Positions 51,684 to 58,913 of a stretch of 64,000 nucleotides of DNA are shown one piece after another. The notes beneath the pieces were generated by a model. The model had not been told where the DNA came from. It searched no databases and saw only the letters and a program-made list of their open reading frames with translations. Numbering within the stretch: the stretch's first letter is position 1; each line of letters begins with the position of its first letter. The position numbers and the translations under genes were made by a program. This DNA is from Propionigenium maris DSM 9537. Lineage in GTDB: Bacteria > Fusobacteriota > Fusobacteriia > Fusobacteriales > Fusobacteriaceae. The stretch lies in contig NZ_BSDY01000001.1 in the NCBI RefSeq assembly GCF_027925155.1, positions 184,822 to 248,821 on the forward strand. The letters are read 5' to 3'.

Positions 51684-53021
51684 TTATATTTTATACACTA
51701 CTTCTATTGTCATCCTGTCTACTATGATAACCTCATCTATAAACATCTTCAGCAGTGCCTTCTTCTCCTGGAGACCCAACTCCTCAAACTTCTTAACGAT
51801 CTTTATCAATTTATCATAGTTTGTATTTACTTCGACCTTCTCAGGCTGTTTCTCTGTATCTTCTATCTCCTTGATCTTTTTATTGATAGTCTGTACAGCA
51901 TTTAAGTACTCCTCTCTGGGGAGGTGGCCGTCGGTATATGCCTCTATTATTCTTTTTCTTTTACTGAAGTACTTATCCAACTTATTTGTTCTATTCATCT
52001 TTTTAGCCCGACTGTTATTTAATGTTTTTAGCCCCTTAGAGTACTCTTTGAGGTTATCTATAACAATGCTCTCTATCTTCTCAAGGGACATGGAGAAAGC
52101 ACACGAGCTGCACTGGTAATATTTATAGTTGGCAGCCCTATTTACCTTTCCATACATTCTATGGGTACAGTTATTATGTCTAATAAGTCCGGTAAGTAGG
52201 TACTCTGTTTTAGTAATTCTCATATTTTTAAGAGTATGGTGCCTTATTACTTCTTGGACAGCATTGAAGATATCTAGATCTATTATTGGTTCATGTTTCC
52301 CTTCAAAGATTTCTCCTGGGAGGTTCTGAACTCTCTTTCCAGTATCTTTATCTTTCCCCTCAAAACCAAATTTTGTTTTACCAATATAGGCTACATTTGT
52401 TAAGATCCTTTTTATACCTGGATTGGAAGTGTTATAGTTTCTACATAGCTCAGCATAGGATGCTCCAGCCAGAAAGTCCCTGTAGATATCTCTAACCATC
52501 TCAGCTTCCTCTTCAATGATATAAAGGATCTTATTTTCTAACCTGTAGCCCCTGGGAGGTTGGAAAACCCAATAACCTTCTGCAGTATAGTGTCGCATCC
52601 TATTTTTTACCCGTTTGGATATCATGTCTGATTCGATCTCTGCCTGAGAAGCTAGGACCGATAGCATGAGTTTTGATGTTGGACTATCACTATTCAGATA
52701 AGATTCTGTGATACTCTCAAACTGTATCTTTTTCTGTCTCATATTATGGATAAGCTTATGTAGTACATAGGTATTTCTTGCCAGTCTTGAAAGCTCATAG
52801 AATATGAGAACATCAAAGGTGTTTTTCTTTATTTCGTTTTCCAATTCTATAAATCCCTCTCTATCATCTTTCCTTCCAGACCCCACCTCCTTAATGATCT
52901 TATAAATGTTATAGTTCTTGAATTTACAATAATCTATAGCTTGCTGTTCTTGCTTAGTAAGAGAGTCTTTCTCCTCCTGCATCTGGTCGGAGACTCTTAG
53001 ATATATGACAACTTTCTTCAT
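51684..53021 (-). CDS. Large serine recombinase / integrase
   Basis: The 445-residue protein has an N-terminal resolvase domain: YLRVSDQMQEEKDSLTKQEQ with the catalytic serine (about residue 11), IFYELSRLARNTY, and ASQAEIESDMISKRV near the end of the catalytic domain. Then the recombinase domain and a zinc ribbon (HNNCTHRMYGK...YYQCSSC), a coiled-coil motif (EKQPEKVEVNTN...) and C-terminal helices. Such enzymes integrate phages and mobile islands. Its start overlaps a 29-residue gene; it probably mobilises the island to its right. Confidence 0.95.
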   Translation of the reverse strand: MKKVVIYLRVSDQMQEEKDSLTKQEQQAIDYCKFKNYNIYKIIKEVGSGRKDDREGFIELENEIKKNTFDVLIFYELSRLARNTYVLHKLIHNMRQKKIQFESITESYLNSDSPTSKLMLSVLASQAEIESDMISKRVKNRMRHYTAEGYWVFQPPRGYRLENKILYIIEEEAEMVRDIYRDFLAGASYAELCRNYNTSNPGIKRILTNVAYIGKTKFGFEGKDKDTGKRVQNLPGEIFEGKHEPIIDLDIFNAVQEVIRHHTLKNMRITKTEYLLTGLIRHNNCTHRMYGKVNRAANYKYYQCSSCAFSMSLEKIESIVIDNLKEYSKGLKTLNNSRAKKMNRTNKLDKYFSKRKRIIEAYTDGHLPREEYLNAVQTINKKIKEIEDTEKQPEKVEVNTNYDKLIKIVKKFEELGLQEKKALLKMFIDEVIIVDRMTIEVVYKI

Positions 53022-53022
53022 A

Positions 53023-53112
53023 CTATTCCTCATTTTCTAGATATTTTTCCAGTACCTTTAAGTTTCTTTCTTTAGCATCTTTATTCTTGATAGTTTTAGT
53101 GATGATTTTCAT
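53023..53112 (-). CDS. Tiny basic protein overlapping the recombinase start
   Basis: Twenty-nine residues, MKIITKTIKNKDAKERNLKV..., end in a TAG that sits two bases upstream of the recombinase ATG (GAGGAATAGTATG), so translation is coupled. GGAGGTAGAAACA precedes its ATG. It could be an excisionase-like accessory factor or merely a leader peptide. Confidence 0.5.
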   Translation of the reverse strand: MKIITKTIKNKDAKERNLKVLEKYLENEE

Positions 53113-53307
53113 TGTTTCTACCTCCGATTGAATAAATTATCTATTTGTTCTCGTTATTTTAAATTTATATTTAGGTTTTTAACACTTTAATTTAAAGCTT
53201 ATCTCTTAATTTGTATTTTAAAAAACATTATTTTATATAAATTGAACACTTTAAAAAAGAATAAAAATAGATAATTGAAATGTAACAACACCAATACCCT
53301 TAAAATG

Positions 53308-53352
53308 AAAAGGTTTACGGTTACCATTCACCCCGTAGGACTTTTTGTTTTT
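53308..53352. terminator. Strong hairpin in the recombinase leader region
   Basis: AAAAGGTTTACGG pairs with CCGTAGGACTTTT (13 positions, one mismatch and two wobbles), followed by T4 and TTTTTT on the plus strand. No plus-strand gene precedes it, so it may be an attenuator or part of an attachment site. The rest of 53113-53545 is very AT-rich and holds no clear gene. Confidence 0.4.
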
Positions 53353-53545
53353 TGGAGAACAATAGATGAATTCATTAATCCAAATTATCTATTTGTTTTA
53401 TTCTTTGATTAATTCATTTATTTTTATTTATTAATTATTCATGTTATTTTGTACAAAATGGGACATTATTTATAATTAAAAATGTTACTTTAAGATATAG
53501 AGTTATAAACAACATTATAAGTATAAAATTGAGGGAGGGAGAAAA

Positions 53546-53842
53546 ATTTACAGTTACTATATTATTACAAAATATGATGACGAAATTAAAGGCATAGCAT
53601 TAAGAGAAGGATATCTATTAAAAAGTCAAAATACCTCAAAAAAATCAGGAGAAGAAATTAGGAATTTCTTTTCCGAAGTAAAAAATTATTTACGTTTAAA
53701 CCCTATAAAAAATTATTACTTCCATCAAGTAGAGGTTGAAGAAGTAAAAGGAATCAAGAAAGCTTTTTTTAAGTTTTTCAATCGAAATAAGGAAGGAGTT
53801 ATGGTGACTATTAAAAGAGATAAAGCATCTATTTCATACTAA
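53546..53842 (+). CDS. Possible gene with a non-standard ATT start
   Basis: A 99-codon frame without an ATG, GTG or TTG start near its beginning reads IYSYYIITKYDDEIKGIALR and ends FFNRNKEGVMVTIKRDKASI then SY. GAGGGAGGG lies 6-7 bases before an in-frame ATT (53546), a good ribosome site, so initiation at ATT (as in infC) or an N-terminally truncated relic are both possible. No family known. Confidence 0.4.
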   Translation: MYSYYIITKYDDEIKGIALREGYLLKSQNTSKKSGEEIRNFFSEVKNYLRLNPIKNYYFHQVEVEEVKGIKKAFFKFFNRNKEGVMVTIKRDKASISY

Positions 53843-54007
53843 ATTAAATATTAATTTTTTTCTTAAGAAGAGGTTATTTTAAAAAAATTATACGCTTTAT
53901 TTTTTTAACAAAAACTACATCTTAATTTGTTCCGAATAAAAATAATCTAATGGAATGATCATGCTATTATTAATCAAACTCTTTTCTTGAACTATAGGAG
54001 GTCAGCT

Positions 54008-54388
54008 ATGAAAAAAGTATTATTTATAATCTTTATTTTATCTGTAACAGTTTTTAGTAATGGATATTTTGAAGCCAATGAGGATATTCTTGAAAATCAG
54101 TTTGAGCTAAAATATCCTATTATTAGCGATGGAGTAACCCAAATTAATAATATTGACTATGATGTGACTATTTCTCCAAATAAAGCTTTTTTAGAAATAG
54201 AAATTGAATCAGTATTTGGAGATGCTAACTGGTCGAAGATAAATAAACAAGCACTTGAAACTGTTCTCCTTGAACTAGTTACCGATATAAGAACAGAAGT
54301 CAACAATCCAACTCTTAGTGTGACAGTTTTTATAAAACTGGATAGAGAAGTAGGTAGTGATAAAATCTTACTTAACAAGACTTATTAA
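54008..54388 (+). CDS. Secreted protein of unknown function
   Basis: The 126-residue protein starts with a signal peptide (MKKVLFIIFILSVTVFSNGY) and then a beta-rich domain with DYDVTISPNKAFLEIEIESV and a C-terminal half ending KILLNKTY. AGGAGG precedes the ATG at 54008 by 7-8 bases. No family recognised. It lies within the phage-like island but resembles no known phage protein, so it may be cargo. Confidence 0.6.
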   Translation: MKKVLFIIFILSVTVFSNGYFEANEDILENQFELKYPIISDGVTQINNIDYDVTISPNKAFLEIEIESVFGDANWSKINKQALETVLLELVTDIRTEVNNPTLSVTVFIKLDREVGSDKILLNKTY

Positions 54389-54392
54389 GAAA

Positions 54393-54416
54393 AAGAGCAG
54401 CTATTGCTCTTTTTTA
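54393..54416 (+). terminator. Terminator of the secreted-protein gene
   Basis: AAAAGAGCAG-CTAT-TGCTCTTTT with T6. Confidence 0.85.
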
Positions 54417-54468
54417 GTTACAGGAACAAATCTTTATTTTATTCCTTATAACTATTCAAAAGATCACC

Positions 54469-54534
54469 TTATCTTGAGTAGTACTTAATTCTCTTTTTCA
54501 TATAGCTCTTATAGAGCTTCCGTATAAACTTCAT
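54469..54534 (-). CDS. Tiny basic peptide after the zinc-finger gene
   Basis: MKFIRKLYKSYMKKRIKYYS... (21 residues) with AGGAGGAGACT before its ATG at 54534. It is basic and amphipathic; last gene of the leftward early unit. May be chance. Confidence 0.35.
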   Translation of the reverse strand: MKFIRKLYKSYMKKRIKYYSR

Positions 54535-54545
54535 AGTCTCCTCCT

Positions 54546-54701
54546 CTATGTTGAGATCTTTATGATGACCTCCTTACACTGATACATGGTTATAAATTTG
54601 GTTCCACAGGAGCACTTGTAGTACCTTCTCCTCTTACCGCCATATAGAGCCCTGGTGGAGTAGTGCCTCACACGTTCCGAGCAATTCGGGCATATCTGCA
54701 T
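54546..54701 (-). CDS. Ogr/Delta-type zinc-finger protein
   Basis: The 51-residue protein MQICPNCSERVRHYSTRALY... has CPNC and CSCGTKF (CxxC...CxCG) and matches the Ogr/Delta zinc-binding family (PF04606) that activates late promoters of P2-type phages. Delta of the satellite P4 uses it to turn on its helper's late genes. Downstream of the replication initiator here, it is the strongest hint of a satellite lifestyle. ATG at 54701 with AGGGGGG before it. Confidence 0.75.
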   Translation of the reverse strand: MQICPNCSERVRHYSTRALYGGKRRRYYKCSCGTKFITMYQCKEVIIKIST

Positions 54702-54786
54702 AGAAGCCCCCCTAAAATAATATTTATTAGTTAAATCCTGTATTATAATGACTAAGAACTATCTTCAGGTCTTCTTTGGTAGGGAT

Positions 54787-55020
54787 TCACTGAAGGTTAT
54801 AGTTCTTTCTTATGAGAGCAGCTGTCAGCCCCTTGATATCTTTAATTTCGCGGTTAAAGAAGTAGAGGTCCCTGAGAGCTGCTTTTACTATGTCTGAGTC
54901 ATACTTATGGGAGAATATCTCAAGGAACTGCATATACTCGTATGAGGTCCCTCTGAGCTTGGAGATCGCCCTTGAAACATGGATATTCTTTCTGACTTTG
55001 TTAAGGTCCTTATCATACAT
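54787..55020 (-). CDS. Small helical protein behind the replication initiator
   Basis: The 77-residue protein starts MYDKDLNKVRKNIHVSRAIS and is predicted helical (EYMQFLEIFSHKYDSDIVKA). AAGGAGG precedes the ATG at 55020, which overlaps the initiator stop by 8 bases, so it is coupled. Function unknown; candidate helicase-loader or regulator by analogy with lambda P only. Confidence 0.6.
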   Translation of the reverse strand: MYDKDLNKVRKNIHVSRAISKLRGTSYEYMQFLEIFSHKYDSDIVKAALRDLYFFNREIKDIKGLTAALIRKNYNLQ

Positions 55021-55978
55021 AGATACCTCCTTCATCGATATACTGGTTAAACTTCCTGCAGAGAATATTTCCAAGCTGATCATCAACACCGCTGCATTCA
55101 AAGCCTATCTCTTGTAGTATCAGTCCCCTCAGCCTTCTTACTTCATGCTCTCCGAGCTTCCCTGCCATAAACTCGATCTTTTCATCCCGCTTCACCTCCT
55201 TGGATGCAATGCTCCCTGCATCTCTGAAATCTTTATCTCTCAGTATAGCCACCAGAACCCCCGGGGTAATACTTTTGTTCTTCAGCTTCATGAAGGCTAT
55301 AGCCCTCTCTACCACCTTGATATCATTACCGGAGAACCTGGTGATATTCTTCAGGGTGTTGGTATTAAAGTTTCTTACAGCTGACTTTGAGAGAAGAGTC
55401 ATTAGGTTTGAAATAAACTCCTCTTTAGTGGAATCTGTGCTACTGCTATCTATGTTGGGAGTATTGTTATTGGGAGTATTAACATCCGACTTTTCAGTCG
55501 GGTGCACACTCGACTTTTCAGTCGACTCTTCATCCGACTTTTCAGTCGGGTGGGGAAGTAGTCCCATCTCCCTTAGTTTTGCTTCTTTTTCTTCTGGTGA
55601 ATCCTCTATTGTGTTTATCTCAAAGAGGGAGTTAAACTTAGCTTCCAGGGAAAAGAAGGTGTAGGTCCCTGAGGTTCTCCCTGTGGAACTGAACGGCTTG
55701 TGCAGGTGCCTTGAGACCAGCTTGAGGTCTCCATACTTTTTAAACCTCCTTCCTATTACCTCCTTGTTGTTGATACTCAGTATGGGAAGGTAGTTGATCA
55801 TCTTGTTATAGTCCAGCCAGATGTAGGTCCTTCCATCCACTACCTTTCTAACTACATTTTTAAGCCGGCTGACCTCCCTGATATAGTCCAGTATGAAGGC
55901 ATCCTTGATATCCAGGCCAAACTCTATCAACTTGTCCTGCTGTACACTTCCTATGGTGTACTTCTGGTTTACTGACAT
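55013..55978 (-). CDS. Phage/plasmid-type replication initiator
   Basis: The 321-residue protein has an N-terminal winged-helix-like domain (about 1-115: FILDYIREVSRLKNVVRKVVDG..., NNKEVIGRRFKKYGDLKLVS), a Ser/Thr/Asn/Glu-rich linker (about 140-180) with PTEKSD repeats, and a C-terminal helical domain, the plan of lambda O and other phage replisome organisers. The linker DNA carries three 24-bp iterons. It overlaps the gene before it in the coupled early operon. No family assigned by search. Confidence 0.6.
   Translation of the reverse strand: MSVNQKYTIGSVQQDKLIEFGLDIKDAFILDYIREVSRLKNVVRKVVDGRTYIWLDYNKMINYLPILSINNKEVIGRRFKKYGDLKLVSRHLHKPFSSTGRTSGTYTFFSLEAKFNSLFEINTIEDSPEEKEAKLREMGLLPHPTEKSDEESTEKSSVHPTEKSDVNTPNNNTPNIDSSSTDSTKEEFISNLMTLLSKSAVRNFNTNTLKNITRFSGNDIKVVERAIAFMKLKNKSITPGVLVAILRDKDFRDAGSIASKEVKRDEKIEFMAGKLGEHEVRRLRGLILQEIGFECSGVDDQLGNILCRKFNQYIDEGGIYV
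55455..55549. repeat. Iterons inside the initiator gene (putative origin)
   Basis: Three palindromic 16-mers (CCGACTTTTCAGTCGG at 55486 and 55534; TCGACTTTTCAGTCGA at 55510) recur every 24 bases exactly. Nearby, TTGGGAGTATT occurs twice 15 bases apart (about 55455-55480). Iterons inside the initiator's linker are how lambda ori sits in gene O. They encode the repeated PTEKSD residues. Confidence 0.6.
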
Positions 55979-56439
55979 CTCTGCCCTCCTCTCTTCCTGG
56001 CCAGGTTCTCCTCGATAAGCTTTCTCTCTACAGTAGAATTTTCGATCCTGAGTTTCTCCCTGCAGAGGAGAGCGTACTCCAGGAGCCAGGCACGGAGTTC
56101 ATCATCCAGGGTTTCATACTGGAGCTCAAGGTTCTGCAGGTTTCTTCTCTTGATGGAGTACATGGTATTGTAGTTATCCACCTTTTTGTTGTGATCCCTT
56201 AGCTGCTCCTTTAGCTCCTGGAGATTTTCCAGTTTTAAGAGCTTCTCCCTGGCACGGGAGAATCCCTTCTGCATATCCTCGTTCCACTTATCCAGGTTAA
56301 AGCTTTTCCTTCTCCTGTCATCGTCCAGGCTATCTATAACACCGGCATGCCTCAGGTGCTCCTCAAAGGTCTCCACCCTGACCTGCATATTCATACTCCT
56401 TTCCAGCTCTAGAGACAGAGCTGATTCTTTTCTTCCCAT
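55969..56439 (-). CDS. Coiled-coil early protein upstream of the initiator
   Basis: The 156-residue protein starts MGRKESALSLELERSMNMQV and is highly charged and helical with Lys/Glu/Leu heptads (EQLRDHNKKVDNYNTMYSIK). The frame reaches a GTG two codons earlier, but AGGAGGTGACC sits before the ATG at 56439. Its stop overlaps the initiator start. Role unknown; early replication or regulation is inferred from position. Confidence 0.65.
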   Translation of the reverse strand: MGRKESALSLELERSMNMQVRVETFEEHLRHAGVIDSLDDDRRRKSFNLDKWNEDMQKGFSRAREKLLKLENLQELKEQLRDHNKKVDNYNTMYSIKRRNLQNLELQYETLDDELRAWLLEYALLCREKLRIENSTVERKLIEENLARKRGGQRCQ

Positions 56440-56504
56440 GGTCACCTCCTGAAATTAAATAACTTTAAAAATAATGTTATAATAAAAGTCGTTAACACCA
56501 ACTG

Positions 56505-56769
56505 TTCTCAAATGAGAATTAAATATTCAAAATTTTTTGAATATTTTTAATGGTTGCATCGTTTTGGCTATTAATATGCAAATACATAGTCCGCCTATTG
56601 AGTCCAATAAGTTCAGCAAGTTTTGTCATAGTATAGCCCTTAAGAATTGCTTTAGATTTAATTTCATTGAGAGTCATATATCACCTCCATATTTCATTCT
56701 CAAATGAGATATTACCACTCTTATTCTCAAATGTAAATAGAAAAAATAATAAAATTTCTCAAATGAGAA
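56505..56769. promoter_or_regulatory. Four CI/Cro operators, a Cro promoter and the switch region
   Basis: TTCTCA-AA-TGAGAA sites at 56505-56518, 56697-56710 (last base T), 56724-56737 (degenerate half) and 56756-56769. Cro's promoter reads TTTACA (56737-56732, minus strand) then TAATAT (56714-56709) with 17-base spacing and lies between two operators. A possible CI promoter (TATAGT 56787-56792) follows the last operator on the plus strand. Confidence 0.85.
56519..56677 (-). CDS. Cro-like helix-turn-helix repressor
   Basis: The 52-residue protein MTLNEIKSKAILKGYTMTKL continues with AELIGLNRRTMYLHINSQN, a small Cro/C1-type helix-turn-helix. GGAGGTGATAT precedes its ATG (56677). It is divergent from the CI-type gene with operators on both sides of its promoter and one at its own end, the standard genetic switch. 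First gene of the leftward early operon. Confidence 0.75.
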   Translation of the reverse strand: MTLNEIKSKAILKGYTMTKLAELIGLNRRTMYLHINSQNDATIKNIQKILNI

Positions 56770-56806
56770 TAAAAAAGTTAAACTAATATAGTAATAAGGA
56801 GGGTTT

Positions 56807-57499
56807 ATGAGCAAATATGTTATAGATGAAAAAAATAGAATTAAATTAGGAAAATATATAAAAGAGAACAGAGAGAAAAAAGGTTTAGGGTTAAACCAAT
56901 TAGCTGTAAAAATCTCTGTAACAAATTCCTTACTTTCGAAACTTGAAAATGGAATTACACAAAAGATAAGTCCCTTTTTATTGAAGGAGGTTGCTAAAGG
57001 CCTGGGAGTTGATTACAAAGAGCTATATAAAATTGTAGGATATCTGGATAATGCTAGGGAAAAAGAAGATAGATCTAATGTAGTTAGGATTACTACAAAA
57101 AAGGTTCCATTATATGGGACTGCAAGTGCAGGACAGGGGTATATAAATCTTGCTGAGGAGTTAGAGGAGTTCCCGATACCTATAGAGGACTATAAGCCCG
57201 GAAGGTTTGTTGTAAGGGTCAAGGGGGACTCTATGACGGGGCCAGTGAAGAGTATACCTGATGGGACAGTTGCACTTGTAGATCCTACTATGTGTCTCGA
57301 TGCTGAAGCCTTAGCAAATAAGGTATGTGTATTTACATACAATGGGGAGACCTATATAAAGCAGTTGGTGATCAATAACCAGAATATAATTCAGCTTGTA
57401 TCCTTTAATCCTGAGGTGGAGACGATTATTGTTTTACAGCCCAAGGAGTTGAAGTGTGAGGGAAGGGTTATAAAGACCTGGTCGGAACAGAGTTGGTAA
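56807..57499 (+). CDS. CI/LexA-like repressor with S24 peptidase domain
   Basis: The 230-residue protein has an N-terminal Xre helix-turn-helix (about 10-65: ENREKKGLGLNQLAVKISVT) and a C-terminal S24 peptidase domain with an Ala-Gly cleavage site (ASAGQG about 105-110), Ser in VKGDSMTGP (about 140) and Lys in TYIKQLV (about 184). RecA-stimulated self-cleavage would induce the element in the SOS response. It starts with ATG, GGAGGG six bases before it, behind the operator cluster. Confidence 0.92.
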   Translation: MSKYVIDEKNRIKLGKYIKENREKKGLGLNQLAVKISVTNSLLSKLENGITQKISPFLLKEVAKGLGVDYKELYKIVGYLDNAREKEDRSNVVRITTKKVPLYGTASAGQGYINLAEELEEFPIPIEDYKPGRFVVRVKGDSMTGPVKSIPDGTVALVDPTMCLDAEALANKVCVFTYNGETYIKQLVINNQNIIQLVSFNPEVETIIVLQPKELKCEGRVIKTWSEQSW

Positions 57500-57533
57500 A
57501 AAATAAAAGTTAATAATTAAATTAAGTATATAC

Positions 57534-57570
57534 ATGACTCTCTTAAAAATCTAAGAGGGTCATAGTTAGT
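57534..57570 (+). terminator. Terminator of the CI-type gene
   Basis: ATGACTCTCTTA (57534-57545) pairs with TAAGAGGGTCAT (57552-57563), one wobble, T-rich tail. Confidence 0.75.
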
Positions 57571-57713
57571 TTTTGATAAATGATTTAATGAAAACCTTTA
57601 TTCTTAATAAATGTTGTGGAGAAGAATATATTCAACTAAGAATGTCAGTATTTGAAATAAAAGAATATAGAGCAAGTTTATTTAAATTATAGAAGAGTTA
57701 TGAAGGAGTAATA

Positions 57714-58904
57714 ATGAAAATAGAAGTATTTCCAGCTGAAGTAGGAGATTCCTTTTTAATAAGTTATGGAGAAGGGGAGTCAAAACATATCCTTATTGAC
57801 GGAGGATATAGAGAAACATATGATGATTTTTTAAAGGATAGACTTAAAGAAATTAAAAATCAGAAACAAGAAATAGAATTATTAATCGTCACTCATATTG
57901 ATCAAGACCATATACTAGGTATTTTAAGTTTGTTTGAAGAAAATGGTACCTCAGATGAGTATAAAATCGTTAAAATTAGAGAAATTTGGCATAATAGCTA
58001 TAAACATCTTCATTTTGATTATTCTAAAGACGTTACAGAGAGTTCAAGGGAGTTCGCGATACTAGATGATTACATTGCAACTGGGACTGCTATGACTTCA
58101 AAAAAAGGTGGAAATATTAGTGCATATCAAGGAAGTATGTTAGCATCATACATACTTGAAAATAAGTATAACTGGAATATGAAGTTTGATAATGAAGCAA
58201 TTATTGGAGAAGATCTAAAAAGGATTTCTTTATCTGATGATTTGAATATAATTGTAATTTCACCTTATAAAGATTCTCTAGAAAGACTTGCTAAAAAATG
58301 GCGATCTGAATTAAAAAGAAGAAAAATAAACTTTGAATTTAGTGAAGGAAAAAAATACGACGATGCTTTTGAATTTTTTCTTTTAAGAAAAGAGAAAGAA
58401 GTAAGTACCCCATATAAATGTTCATTTAGTAAAGAATTTGATATTAGCAAGATAGAATTTCCTGCTATTGATAGACGAGAAGCAAATGAATCATCAATTG
58501 CAGTTATTATAGAATATAAGAACAAGAAAAGTCTATTTTTAGGGGATGCCAACCCTAATATAATTACAAAATCACTAACTAAATTAAAAGAAAAAGAGAA
58601 TTATAATTTATTTTTTGACGTTATAAAAATGTCACATCATGGAAGCTTGACGAGCACAACACCAGAGTTATTAAGCCTTGTAGATGGTGAAAATTGGATT
58701 TTTTCTGGGAATGGTTATAAAAATAAACCTGGAATAGATTTAATAAAATTAATCTTATTGGAAAAAAAACAATACTTTAAAAGATTAGTTTTTAATCATG
58801 AAATAGAATGGTTAAGAAATTTTGAAAATGAAAGCCTGAAAAAAGAATATAATTATGAAATATTAAAAGGTTGCGAAAACAAAAGCACTTTATTATATCT
58901 TTAA
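57714..58904 (+). CDS. MBL-fold metallo-hydrolase, Avs1a-like component
   Basis: The 396-residue protein has the metallo-beta-lactamase motif THIDQDH (H-x-D-x-D-H, about 60-66), a GDANP aspartate (about 279) and KMSHHGS (about 305), the ComEC/Rec2-like MBL architecture. The start (GDSFLISYGEGESKHILIDG) is the typical MBL lead-in. It is followed 9 bases later by the protease-STAND gene. In AVAST type I systems an MBL-fold gene precedes such a protein; so this is likely the effector or modulator of an antiviral module. Codon use is very AT-rich. Confidence 0.85.
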   Translation: MKIEVFPAEVGDSFLISYGEGESKHILIDGGYRETYDDFLKDRLKEIKNQKQEIELLIVTHIDQDHILGILSLFEENGTSDEYKIVKIREIWHNSYKHLHFDYSKDVTESSREFAILDDYIATGTAMTSKKGGNISAYQGSMLASYILENKYNWNMKFDNEAIIGEDLKRISLSDDLNIIVISPYKDSLERLAKKWRSELKRRKINFEFSEGKKYDDAFEFFLLRKEKEVSTPYKCSFSKEFDISKIEFPAIDRREANESSIAVIIEYKNKKSLFLGDANPNIITKSLTKLKEKENYNLFFDVIKMSHHGSLTSTTPELLSLVDGENWIFSGNGYKNKPGIDLIKLILLEKKQYFKRLVFNHEIEWLRNFENESLKKEYNYEILKGCENKSTLLYL

Positions 58905-58913
58905 GGAGGAAAG

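Noticed and set aside
51613..53545. Attachment-site core of the serine recombinase
   Set aside because: No direct repeat pair could be defined within the window because the right end of the element lies outside it.
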